Assembly: GCA_021397845.1 (NCBI GenBank)
Contig: CM038053.1
Span: 149,814,041 to 149,878,040 of the forward strand
Source of the DNA: Areca catechu
Lineage: Eukaryota; Streptophyta; Magnoliopsida; Arecales; Arecaceae
Length of the DNA stretch: 64,000 bases
Direction: 5' to 3'
Part shown: positions 22,029-31,738 of the stretch, in pieces
Position numbering within the stretch: the stretch's first letter is position 1
Layout: every line of letters starts with the position of its first letter
Notes under the pieces: model-generated
Seen by the model: the letters and a program-made list of their open reading frames with translations, nothing else
What the model was told of the DNA's origin: nothing
Database searches by the model: none
Program-made: the position numbers and the translations under genes

Positions 22029-24105
22029 TGAAAGGAAATCTAGTAGCAAGCATGCTTTATATTTTAAAACTTTTTCAAAATAACATGCAGCGGAAGAATG
22101 ATAAAATGATTAACATTTAATCTAAGCATGCTTTAAAACTTTTCTATGCTACTTGTCCCAAGATCTTGCATGAATGATTAATATAAACAGTGAAATCATG
22201 AATTCATGCTATGAACATTTCAAAGCAACATATCTATATATGTAAAACCATACCTTGTATGAAATGGAGACGCTCTCCGCTGCGAAAGATCCAGGAGCAG
22301 GAGGAAGAACTCTACTTAGCCGCACACGTGTCCGGCCTCTACAGGTGGTTCACACCAGGGCTCTTTCAAAATCTACTTCCACTCCAGTGCTAGCTTGTTG
22401 TGGAACGATTTGATCGGGACTCCTTTTCTTCTTTCGATGCCGGACTCTCCGAATGAATGAAGAAGCTCAAGAGGTGGAGAATGAGTGGTTGGAACCCTTC
22501 CCAAACACTCAATCCTAAGACCTAGATCTCTAGGTACAAAAAAGCACACTTTTCTCCAAAAACCTCACACCTATAAAACTAGAACTTTTTCCTAGTTTCT
22601 TCCCTTTCTTCCCTTTGATTTTTCCAGCATTTCTTTGCTGAATTTTTCCTTATTTTCGTCCTCCCATTTCAGCCCCTTAAGTAGATGGAGAGGGAGAGGG
22701 AGAGTGGGGAGTTATAGGTGTGGTAATGGATAGTTATGGGGAGTTATGGTCATGGGAAGTTACATAACTCCCCAAAAATGAATTTAAACTTATTTAAATT
22801 CAGATTAAATTATTAATTGATTTTAATTTATAACTAAAATCAATTGGGTCAAGTGTGCATACATTGGGTTCAACCCGATTGGACCCAAACCCATTTTGAA
22901 CCAAATCCTATTTGATTCATTCCAGATTTTTATAGCTCAATCAAATTAGGCTATCAAGTAATCACATTACTTAATTCACCTCCATGCATCACCAACTATT
23001 AGTGAAAATTTCATGTCACAACTTTTTGTGACATCAAGTGTCTACACTTGCGAAATCAACAAGTGTCGACACTTACACAAGTGTCGACACTTTCAAGAAT
23101 ATCAAGTGTTGACACTTGGATAAAGAAAAACCCTTTTTCTCTGTGAGTCCACGAACGATTCCCAATCGTTCTCCGATCACTAGATCAAGTAGAAACCCCT
23201 ATGGTGTGTGACCCCATAGGTTCGAACACTAAACCGGTAGCACTGGAACATTTCCAATACCAGTCAAAGTCGCCATCTAGCAATGACACCCGACGTCCGG
23301 ATAGATCGAAGTTGCAGAGCAACAATCAAGAACCAGGAGATATGAAAACCTTGTAATTAATCCCTTTGACCTCAATGCTCAGGAAGACTTAGGGTTTAAC
23401 TGCCCAACCCATAAAGTCCATCAACAATGTGTCTCAATCTCACAGGTCCTGTAACACTTTACAGTGACTACCCTGGCCAAGGTTTTGCTAAATTGAAACA
23501 CAGTAAGATATCTGCTCCAAACACTTTGGAGGGGTCAATCCTATCTTGATCCGATCACCGCTACACGAGTACTTAACTGTACCCAGAAACCATCCATCCC
23601 TGGATTAGAAATCCAGATAGTCCAGTACCAAAGTACAATGAGTTGCTCGCAAGCTACCATGACGATCTCATGTCTGAGGGATAACTACGTCCATATCAAA
23701 ACTCTAGGCAGAAAAAGTACAGACGGGTCACGTTCGATGAAATGTCAAACACAACATCTGCATGCCATACCAGTGTCTCTACATTCCTTGGTTAAGAGGA
23801 CAACCAACGACTATGGCACACAATGACCTATACTTGATATACTATCATCCTGAAATAAGTGTATCATTTGGTCGCGAACAATTTTAGGACTATATGATAT
23901 ATCCTCTCTATATCACATACAAATAGTCCTAAGGACTTCATCACTGAAGAACTCATTACAGAAAGATGAAATAGTGATGAACTGCCAGAATAAATATTTT
24001 ATTCAATAATATAATTCATACATAATTACATCAAATGTACAACTGTTTACAGTAGAATCCAAATATTATTTTATTCAATAATATTTTAGGACACATTTCC
24101 CAACA
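22029..24105 (-). mobile_element. Angela-A 5' LTR
   Basis: 2,077 bp; pairs with the 3' LTR at 14119. It is about 21 bp longer because the outermost 50 bases differ: at 24055-24090 a block aaatattattttattcaataatatttt replaces the attggcttt found in the other three LTRs, and looks like a local copy of 23995-24012. The palindrome array is at about 23040-23118. Confidence 0.93.
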
Positions 24106-24110
24106 GCATT
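24106..24110. repeat. Target-site duplication of Angela-A, right copy (GCATT)
   Basis: Identical to 14114-14118 and directly outside the LTR terminus caaca. Confidence 0.93.
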
Positions 24111-24323
24111 GATGATGTGGTGCTCCAAGTTTGTTGGTGAAGCTGGTTGCACTTAATGTGAAACTGGTTGCACTTGATCTAGCTTGATTGGAACCCAACT
24201 CAAGTAGCTCTTAAACTCGACTCAATACAAAGCCTAATTGAACTCCAATTGAATCCAAATTAAAATAAAATAGGACTCAATTATTCAAATAAATATAAAT
24301 ACAAGACTCATAGACTTATTACA
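24111..24323 (-). mobile_element. Chromovirus H 5' LTR, second part
   Basis: Continuation of the LTR that starts at 13074. Removing Angela-A and one GCATT gives an LTR of about 1.26 kb. The right end is placed at ttattaca (24323), which gives TG...CA termini. It is not confirmed because the other H LTR is missing. Confidence 0.5.
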
Positions 24324-24335
24324 GGACTTAAATTC

Positions 24336-25551
24336 CTAGTCTTCTATCCATAAAGAACTTGGCATTAGTTGAAGCCTCTTCTTGAGCCTAGTGCCCGCAC
24401 CATCAGAGTAAGTCTTCGGGGGCTTCTTGTCAAGCAAGTAGGTCAGGCGAGAAGTCCTGAGCCCTCGCTTCAGAGCCAACATTGCGACCGGCTCCTCCAG
24501 GTTGTAGATCTCCAGTGCTGCAGCCTTGAAACGAGCCACATAGTCCCGCAATGCCTCGTGGTCCTGCTGCCTGATGGAGAAGAGGCTGTCTGCCTCTCGT
24601 GGCATCCTCCGGTAGGCATCGAAGTGGGCCACGAAACTCTGCCCCAGCTGGGCAAAGGAATTGATGCTTTTGGGCTCAAGGTGGGCGAACCACACCCGAG
24701 CCACCTTCTGGAGAGTAGCAGGAAAGGTGAGCACAGGAGAGCGTCAGTGGCCCCCTGGACCCTCATGAGGGTCCGGTAACTTTTCAGGTTGTCCAGGGGG
24801 TCGGTGGTCCCGTCGTAAGGATCCACCTGCAGCATGCAGAACCGGCGGAGAATCGGCTTCGCTTGGATCTCCTGGGAGAACAGAGGGTGGGCGTCATAGC
24901 CCACCAGCTCACTAGCGGAACTAGGCAAGTTAGCAAACTGGTGGGACAACTTTGCCAGCTTGCGATCATGCTCCTGCAAGTGCTTCTCTGCCATGCGCCT
25001 GATGGATTCATCTATCGACCCCTCTACGGAGAGGGGCGGGGAAGGTGACGCAGGTGCATGGCGCCCGTGACGAGGGGCTTTGCCCTTCCTGCCTTGGTCG
25101 TGTTTAGATGCCCCCCAGTCCAGGTGTGGTGAGTAGCTCTCTTCATTGACAGACTTGGCCCGTTGTCGCTTCATCGGGGCTCGACGACTATCCCGGGGGT
25201 CTGTAACGGCCAGCGGCTGTGAAGGCCTCCCATGGAAGGAATGCAGGCTGTCACGGGGTGCTGCGGCATGGGCCGCAAGGGTCTCTGGCTGTTGGTGAGT
25301 AGCCAGGGACCGATGCTGGTGCTGGAGCTGGCACATTGCTGCAGTGAGAGTGTGCATCTGCTGGACGAGCGTGGTCAGCTGGACTTCTAGTGGAGGCGGT
25401 TGAACCGGGGCGAATGGCTCCGTTGCCGGACCGTGTGGGTTCCCATGGGAAGGGGACTCTTCCGCATGACTGGGTGAGGCTCCCCTCGCTCGAGTGGTCA
25501 CCATCCTCCTGACAAACTGTCCGAGTGGGGCTTGAACTGGATCGAAAATCA
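24336..25551 (-). pseudogene. Tat-3 gag (Ty3/gypsy, Tat/Retand type)
   Basis: Minus-strand gag with a likely start at MVTTRARG (ATG at 25504) or an upstream in-frame Met at about 25551. Order: Q-rich N-terminal region (LVQQMHTLTAAM); a basic linker with KGKAPRHGRH; SHQFANLP; then the capsid block DPYDGTTDPLDNLKSY, followed after a one-base frameshift near 24737 by TFPATLQKVARVWF, SFAQLGQSFVAHF, LRDYVARFKAAAL and ALKRGLRTSRLTY. This is the retrotransposon gag family in the form typical of Tat elements, which assembles the virus-like particle. A second frame disturbance lies near 24400. The C-terminus is cut at the chromovirus H LTR, and no pol is present. Confidence 0.8.
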
Positions 25552-25579
25552 TTCTACGCCCCTTCTTGGCATGCCAATT

Positions 25580-26763
25580 TGTTGCCGCCCGGATCGTCGT
25601 GGCCCATAGCTGCTGGGTGGCATCGATGGTCGCCCGTCTGCCTACTCGGGATGCCTCCGGTGCCTCGGGACCTGCAAGAAACAACGTCAGTGATCCGGAC
25701 CGGGGATTCTGGCAGGGGCACTCTGATGGTCAAGTCAGTGACGATCCAGGAGAACAGATCCTCCTAGTCGAGCCCCTCGGGATGAGCTCTATGCTAGGAG
25801 GAGTGTGTGTAGTGTATATGGAAGTGAGAGTGGGCTGGGAGAGTGATGGCCGAGGTGGAAGAATCCTCCTGTGTGGCCCTTCTCCCTTGTTTCTTTGCTT
25901 GCTTACTTTCGGCTTACTCTAGCTTGCCTTGAGATCTCCCCGGATCGTCAGACGTGTGTGACGAGGTATCATGTCATAGACGGGATGCCTCTCCTATCAG
26001 ATAGCCGGAGAAGCTTCCATGCGCTCTGACATTCCCTCTGCTTGCTCCTTTCCTAGAAGCCTAGCAGGATCTCGATCGGTGGACTGCTACCCTCGGGACT
26101 CGCGCTCTTTGGCTGGGCCTTTTTCCTGGCAGTACGGTAGGTTGGTGGAGAGCATGGTGCCTTGATGTGAGTTTCCTTCCCTTCTGGTGTGAGTGATGGC
26201 TGTGGGCATTAATTGTAGCATGGCGGGTGCTGCTGTACGACCCTCGGGTGGCCCGCCGTCTTCCTTAGAGAGGAGGCACCACTTCCTTGGTGGTTGGTGT
26301 CTCTGGCTGAGCTGGGGATCGAGCTGGGAAGATGGGGCCCACCTCCAAGGGGCTCGCCTCGAGCTAGCTCGGCTGGGTGGAGGAGGGCTGAGCTCGACTC
26401 CGGACCAGCGGAACTCGGCTTCGGGCGAGCTCGACCTGATGGAGGTGGGCGGGGCGCCGCCCAACCCAAGGGATCCGACCTCAGAGGGGCTCCTTGTGGC
26501 AGAGGAGACTTTAGCTCGATTCCTGACCACGGGGCCCAATCCTAAGGGGTCCGCCTTGGGTGGGTCTCGGCTTCGGCCTAGGCATCCCAACCCAACGGGG
26601 ACCGGCCTAGTGGAGGACGGAGCTCGACTTCGGCTAGCGACCCCATTGCTCCGGGGGAGCTCAGCCCGGTGAAGGTATTCATGTCGAAAATCCAGCGTGG
26701 CGTCTGATGGGGATTCCACGTCAGTTTGCCCACCCCACATCAGGGATCTAGCCACATCAAAGA
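25580..26763 (-). mobile_element. Tat-3 5' LTR
   Basis: It begins TGTTGCCGCCCGGATCG just outside the gag leader and aligns with Tat-1 and Tat-2 over the first 250 bp (gatccgg..ggggattctgg..ggcactctgatggtcaagtca). The interior at 26290-26690 is GC-rich with gagctcgact-type boxes related to the minisatellites of Tat-1 and Tat-2, but without a clear long array. A large minus-strand open frame here (26087-26812) is compositional. It is cut at about 26763 by a SIRE LTR remnant. Confidence 0.55.
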
Positions 26764-26862
26764 TCATGCTACAAAAACTTGTAATGCACTTAAAAAGTTG
26801 TTTGTAAGACAAATATATGCTCTAATATTTTGTTATCATCAAAATCACTCAAGGGGCAAACA
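26764..26862 (-). mobile_element. SIRE LTR remnant (5' edge only)
   Basis: About 100 bp matching 29360-29452 (acttgtaatgcactt..aaaagttgtttgta..acaaatatatgctc). It ends ...aaggggcaaaca before the polypurine tract atatctcccttttt. The rest of this LTR is missing, replaced by Tat-3. Confidence 0.7.
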
Positions 26863-28355
26863 ATATCTCCCTTTTTGATGATGAGAAAATACCGGGCATG
26901 GAAAAACTTTACAATTACATGTATAAGTATATTTAGAAGTAAATATTGACATGTATGAGTTGTATACCAAGAATGTATTTTAAAGAATTAAAGCATATTG
27001 ACAATGTATCAAAGCTTTTAGAATAAGTCCAATATGTATCATAATAAGCACTTATCAAAAGCTGTTTTTGCCAGAAATGTGTCAGAGTTTTAGGTTGGCA
27101 AAAGTATCAGGTCAAGAGATAAAAGATGCTTATAGCAAGTTCTAACTAGAGCAAATTTGCAAATTTTGAGAGCATGTAGTAAGATAATTTCAAGCCATTC
27201 AGTTTCAAAAAATTTTCTCCCCCTTTTTGTATGTTCTTAACATTTTGGAATCTCATGTTTTTCATTTTATCTTCTATCATTTTTCCATGCATTCATAATC
27301 AATACCATTCTCTCCCTTTTTGTCAATAATCAAAAAGGTATTCAAGTAAAATTATTCTCCCCCTTTTATTAAATACTTCAAGCTCAATTTTTGAAATAGA
27401 AAGAGAAGATTATCAAGATTGTTTGAGATAATTTCACTTTCTCATAAAGATTTGATAATTTGATATAAAATCATCAATGCATAGATAATATAGCAAACAC
27501 AACAAGTGAGAAACTGATAATTTCATTGCATTCAAAGATTTTCAATACAGATTACAAAAGTTGGAATTAGAAATACTAGACACTAGCCTAGTCACTATCA
27601 CTAAGTTCTTCTACAATAGGTCCATATCTACCTTGCTAAGACCTAGGTTGACTAGAAGGTCCTCCACTACTAGTAGAAGGCCCAAGAGGTGGCTATGTAG
27701 GTGGCTGGGTAGGGACTGATGATCTAGCTCCTAAAGCAGTTGAAGATAGCTGAGATAGAAAGAACCAAACTGTACTAAGCTCAGACACAATATCTTTAAT
27801 TTCTTTCTGTAGTGCAATGAGCTCATTAGTTTGAGCATTTACAAAGGCTTCAGCTGAACCTCTCAACCGCCCAAACTTAGCCCTCAGAATTCCTACTTTG
27901 GTGTAGTCATCCTCCATTTTTCTGGTCTCCTCCATAGATCCCATCCGATAAGATACCTCTCTCAACTCAAATATGAACTCCTCAATACTATGATCAACAG
28001 TCAGTCAGATGTCATCAGATACTGACCTGAAGGAGTCTGACAGTGACTGTGCATCAATCTGTGGCTGTGGTCTGGTAGACTCAACACTATCTACCATGGA
28101 ATGTAGTTGTCTGATCTCACCACAGATCTTCTCAAGTTTGGTGTCGACTATTTGACGAAGCTTGCCAAACATCGAACCAATGGAGCTGGTCAGAGTCTAA
28201 GACAGCTGTCTCATTTGCTGAGCAAAGAATGCATGAGACACAGAAGGTCCAGGAGTATCAGCAGTCACTGAAAGTACGGGTGCTGGTGGAGATGCTGGTG
28301 CTAGTGGAGATACTGGAGAAGTCCTAGGACTCCCAAACTTTTTCCTCTATGCTCA
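26863..28355 (-). pseudogene. Partial duplicate of the SIRE-1 3' ORF and 3' UTR
   Basis: Near-copy of 29453-30960: polypurine tract (26863-26880), AT-rich 3' UTR to about 27590, then the C-terminal half of the extra 3' ORF, ending in an acidic EELSDSD-type tail and containing KFGRLRGSAEAFVNAQTNELIALQKEI (coiled-coil like) and STVWFFLSQLS. Similarity to the other copy stops at ctatgctcaaa (about 28355), where a truncated LTR begins. It is coding-dead (several stops and frameshifts). Confidence 0.75.
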
Positions 28356-29452
28356 AAATTGCCCTTTAATGCACTTCAATGGCTTCTTCTTCCTCAATAA
28401 GTGCTTCAAGATTCTGATTGGAGTTGGTGAAGACTTGAAGGTAGACTTGAATGTTCTTCTTTGTGCTCTCTTGCTCACAAGCTCATTAATGTTCAATCAT
28501 GCATTAGCTTCTTCAAAGGTTATCCAAATCCCTCATTTATAGAGTCTTGTACTCTTCTTGGGAGATATAGTTATTGTAGACCGTTGGGACTTGACATTTG
28601 ACCGTTGGAGCACTTTTTGAATTCAAAAATGAAGTTCTGGAACTAGCTGTTACTTGTCCGGAATCGACGTTCGAGTCGGCTCGGATTCTCAAAGAGTTGA
28701 TTCTTCACTCTGGTCGAGTTAGCTCGCCACAATCAAGTCAGCTCGGATCCTCAGTGTCGATGATTCCTTACCCGGTTGAGTCAGCTCGCCTCAGTCGAGT
28801 CGGCTCGATTCTCAGGTCTTCAAAGTTGTGCTCTGGAGGAGTCGGATCTTCTCAGTAGAGTCGACTCGCCTGGCTATTTTCTCAGAACTAACTTTCTCTG
28901 TACTTAGGAGTCGGCTCGGATGCCTGAAGGGTTGATTTGGATTCCTGACTGAATGGTTGAGTCAGCTCGAATTGCCTTCGGGTCGGCTGACCTGTCTGAG
29001 TCAAGAAATGTAGCCCTAGACAAGTCGACTTGGATTCCTTCGCGTCGACTTAGATCCCTGCATGCCAAAATCCTTCAACCGTGCCATGGATTAGAGTCAA
29101 CTCTCTCCATGCGAGTCGGCTCGAGTGAATTTTCAATAAAAACTTCAGCTCTTCTCCAGAAATCTTCCAGCAACTCATAATCATTCAAGACTCTTCCAAA
29201 CTCAACTAACAATAAATTTTAAAGAACTTTAAGCTTGAAAAACACATAGAGGTAACCCTTTTTCATGAATATTACATCAATCTTTCTTTGGGTTCTTCTT
29301 TACATGAAACTTTTACAACATATAACAAGGTTGTAGGAGTTGTAATTGGGCATTAAGATCCTACAAAAACATATAATGCACTTGAAAAGTTGTTTGTAAA
29401 ACAAATACATGCTCAAATATTTTATTATCATCAAAATCACTCAAGGGGTCAA
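28356..29452 (-). mobile_element. SIRE-1 3' LTR, truncated at its 3' edge
   Basis: About 1.1 kb between the duplicate 3' ORF piece and the polypurine tract at 29453. The expected TGTTGCCCAGG...aagaggggg edge (present at 63890) is missing on the left, so part of the LTR was lost in the junction. It is rich in gagtcggctcg and gtcgactcg boxes (28660-29130). Confidence 0.65.
28660..29130 (-). repeat. Cluster of gagtcggctcg / agtcgactcg boxes
   Basis: A dozen or so copies of gagtcggctcg, gagtcagctcg and gtcgactcg, with variable spacing, in the SIRE-1 LTR. Related in core (GTCGAC/GTCGGC) to the arrays of SIRE-2, SIRE-3 and the Angela elements. Confidence 0.65.
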
Positions 29453-30172
29453 TAATCTCTCCCTTTTTGATGATGACAGAACACCGGGCATGGAAAAACT
29501 TTACAATTACATGTATAAGTATATTTGGAAGTAAATATTAACATGTATGAGTTGTATACCAAGAATGTATTTGAAAGAATTAAAGCATATTGACAATGTA
29601 TCAGAGCTTTCGGAATAAGTTCAATATATATCATAATAAGCACTTATCAAAAGCTATTTTTGCCAGAAATGTATCAGAGTTTTAGGTTGGCAAAAGTATC
29701 AGGTCAAGAGATAAAAGATGCTTATAGTTCTAACTAGAGAAAATTTGCAAATTTTGAGAGCTAAGTAAGATAAATTCAAGCCATTCAGTTTCAACAAATT
29801 TTCTCCCCCTTTTTGTATGTTCTTAACATTTTGAAATCTCATGTTTTTTATTTTATCTTCTGCCATTTTTCCATGCATTCATAATCAATACCATTCTCTC
29901 CCTTTTTGTCAATAATCAAAAAGGTATTCAAGTAAAATTATTCTTCCCCTTTGTTAAATACTTCAAGCTCAATTTTTGAAATAGAAAGAAAAGATTATCA
30001 AGATTGTTTGAGATAATTTCACTTTCTCATAAAGATTTGATAATCTAATATAAAATCGTCAATGCATAGATAATATAGCAAACACAACAAGTGAGAAACA
30101 AATAATTTCATTGCATTCAAAGATTTTCAATATAGATTACAAAAGTTGGAATCAGAAATACTAGACACTAGC
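29453..30172 (-). other. SIRE-1 3' untranslated region and polypurine tract
   Basis: Element sense gatgatgacaaaaaggg-type purine tracts occur twice, at 29453-29475 next to the LTR and again around 29805-29820 and 29895-29950. AT-rich and non-coding. The small minus frame at 29449-29643 is not supported. Confidence 0.65.
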
Positions 30173-31738
30173 CTAGTCACTATCGCTAGGTTCTTCTACA
30201 ATAGGTTCAGATCTACCTTGCCAAGACCTAGGTTGACTAGAAGGTCCTCCACTACCAGTAGAAGGTCCAAGAGGTGGCTGTGTAGGTGGCTGGGTAGCAT
30301 GAGGTGGTGGCTGTGTAGGGGCTGATGATCTAGCTCCTAAAGTAGCTAAAGACAACTGAGATAGAAAGAACCAAACTGTACTGAGCTCAGACAATTTCCT
30401 TCTGTAGTGAAATGAGCTCACTAGCTTAAGCATTTGCAAAGGCTTTAGCTGAACCTCTCAACCGCCCAAACTCAGCCCTCATAATTCCTACTTCTTTGGT
30501 GTAGTCATCCTCCATTTTTCTGGTCTCCTCCATAGATCCCACTCGATAAGATACCGCTCTCAACTCAGATCTGAACTCCTCAATACTACGATTTGTCAGT
30601 CGGATGTCATCAGATACTGACCTGAAGGAGTCTGATAGTAACTGTGCATCAATCTATGGCCGTGGTCTGGTAGACTCAACACTGTCTACCCTGGAATGTA
30701 CCTGTCTGATCTCACCACAGATCTCCTCAAGTTTGGTGTCGACTGTTTAACAAAGCTCGCCAAACATCGAACCAATGGAGCTGGTCAGAGTCTGAGATGT
30801 TGTCTCATTTACTGGGTAAAGAATACATGAGACACAGAAGGTCCAGGAGTATCAGCAGTCACTAAAGGTGCGGGTGCTGGTTCTAAAGCTAGTGGAGATG
30901 CTGGTGCTGGTGGAGATACTGGAGAAGTCCTAGGACTCCCAGACTCTCTCTCTATGCTCAAACTCCTTAGTATCAGGAACAGTATGCTCAGCAGCAGTGG
31001 CAGTCTCCTCAGGTATCTGCTGTGCAGGCTCCTCAACAGGTATTGAAGGCTCAGCAGCAGTGCCAATCTCCTCAGGTAGCTACTCAGACTCATCATCATC
31101 ATCATCACTAGATGTGCTAACTGCCCTCTGTCCAGATCCTTTCTTCCTCAAAGTTCCATCTATCAATTGGTAACCCATTCTCTGCAAAGACTTGGAAGAG
31201 TAAGTATCCATACGGTGCAGTGGCCTACCATCCTCACCACTCAAGTCAGCACTGGAGGCCTGAAACAGTAATGTAAAAACCATTCTGTATGGGAGACAAG
31301 CCTTCACCTTTCTTACAGCTTCCTTCATATGTAGTAGCATGATATGGGGTAAATTGAGGGCCTCTCCCTTAATCAGATGTCCCATGAAGCACAGGTCTCT
31401 CTCACTCATCCAATCAAATCGACCTGTTCTTGGGAGAAAGATCCTACTGATGAAGTTGTGTAGCAGTCTCATCTCTAAGGAAAGGGAGTTAGCTTTTACA
31501 TTTCAATTCCACTCACATCACTCCTTTCCAAGATAGTTCTGAGGGTTTTTTGTCTATCCTTTAGAACTAAATGATTAAGACCCTCATCAGGCACTTCAAG
31601 CATACTGCTCAACCTTTCTTCAGTCACAACAATTCCTCTTCCTTTGACAGTGGATTCAATGTGATGCTCTTCCTTTGGACAAATTAATAGCACTTGTGTT
31701 ATCACATTTGATAGGAATTTTGGATTATGTAATACCAA
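30173..31738 (-). pseudogene. SIRE-1 extra 3' ORF (putative plant transposon protein-like / env-like position)
   Basis: Minus-strand ORF downstream of RNase H, broken by stops and frameshifts (near 31475-31500, about 31080 and 30440). Recognisable parts: ESTVKGRGIVVTEERLSSMLEVPDEG; then RLLHNFISRIFLPRTGRFDWMSERDLCFMGHLIKGEALNLPHIML (about 31340-31470, the most conserved block of the plant domain often found downstream of SIRE pol); LQRMGYQL; an acidic Asp run from a cat repeat at 31093; a Glu/Pro/Ala-rich linker; and a C-terminal Pro/Gln-rich tail ending EEPSDSD. Function is unknown; envelope roles have been proposed for ORFs at this place. No transmembrane segment is obvious. Its N-terminal part is missing, and RNase H is joined directly to it near 31675. 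Confidence 0.65.

Larger units (their letters stand above)
14119..24105 (-). mobile_element. Angela-A: complete Ty1/copia Angela/BARE-type element
   Basis: A 9,987-bp element with two LTRs of about 2.06 kb bounded by TGTTGGGAAAT...ATTTCCTTTCA, PBS, long leader, one gag-pol polyprotein, polypurine tract and perfect target duplications. The gag start (MSTNLSLRSLLDNDKLMGPN) is of the BARE/Angela type. It is structurally complete but has three coding lesions, so it is probably inactive by itself. It inserted into the 5' LTR of chromovirus H and is therefore younger than H. Confidence 0.93.

Noticed and set aside
26087..26812. 241-codon minus-strand frame and overlapping plus-strand frames
   Set aside because: GC-rich Tat-3 LTR; frames open on several strands at once, no domain, no homologous frame in Tat-1 or Tat-2.
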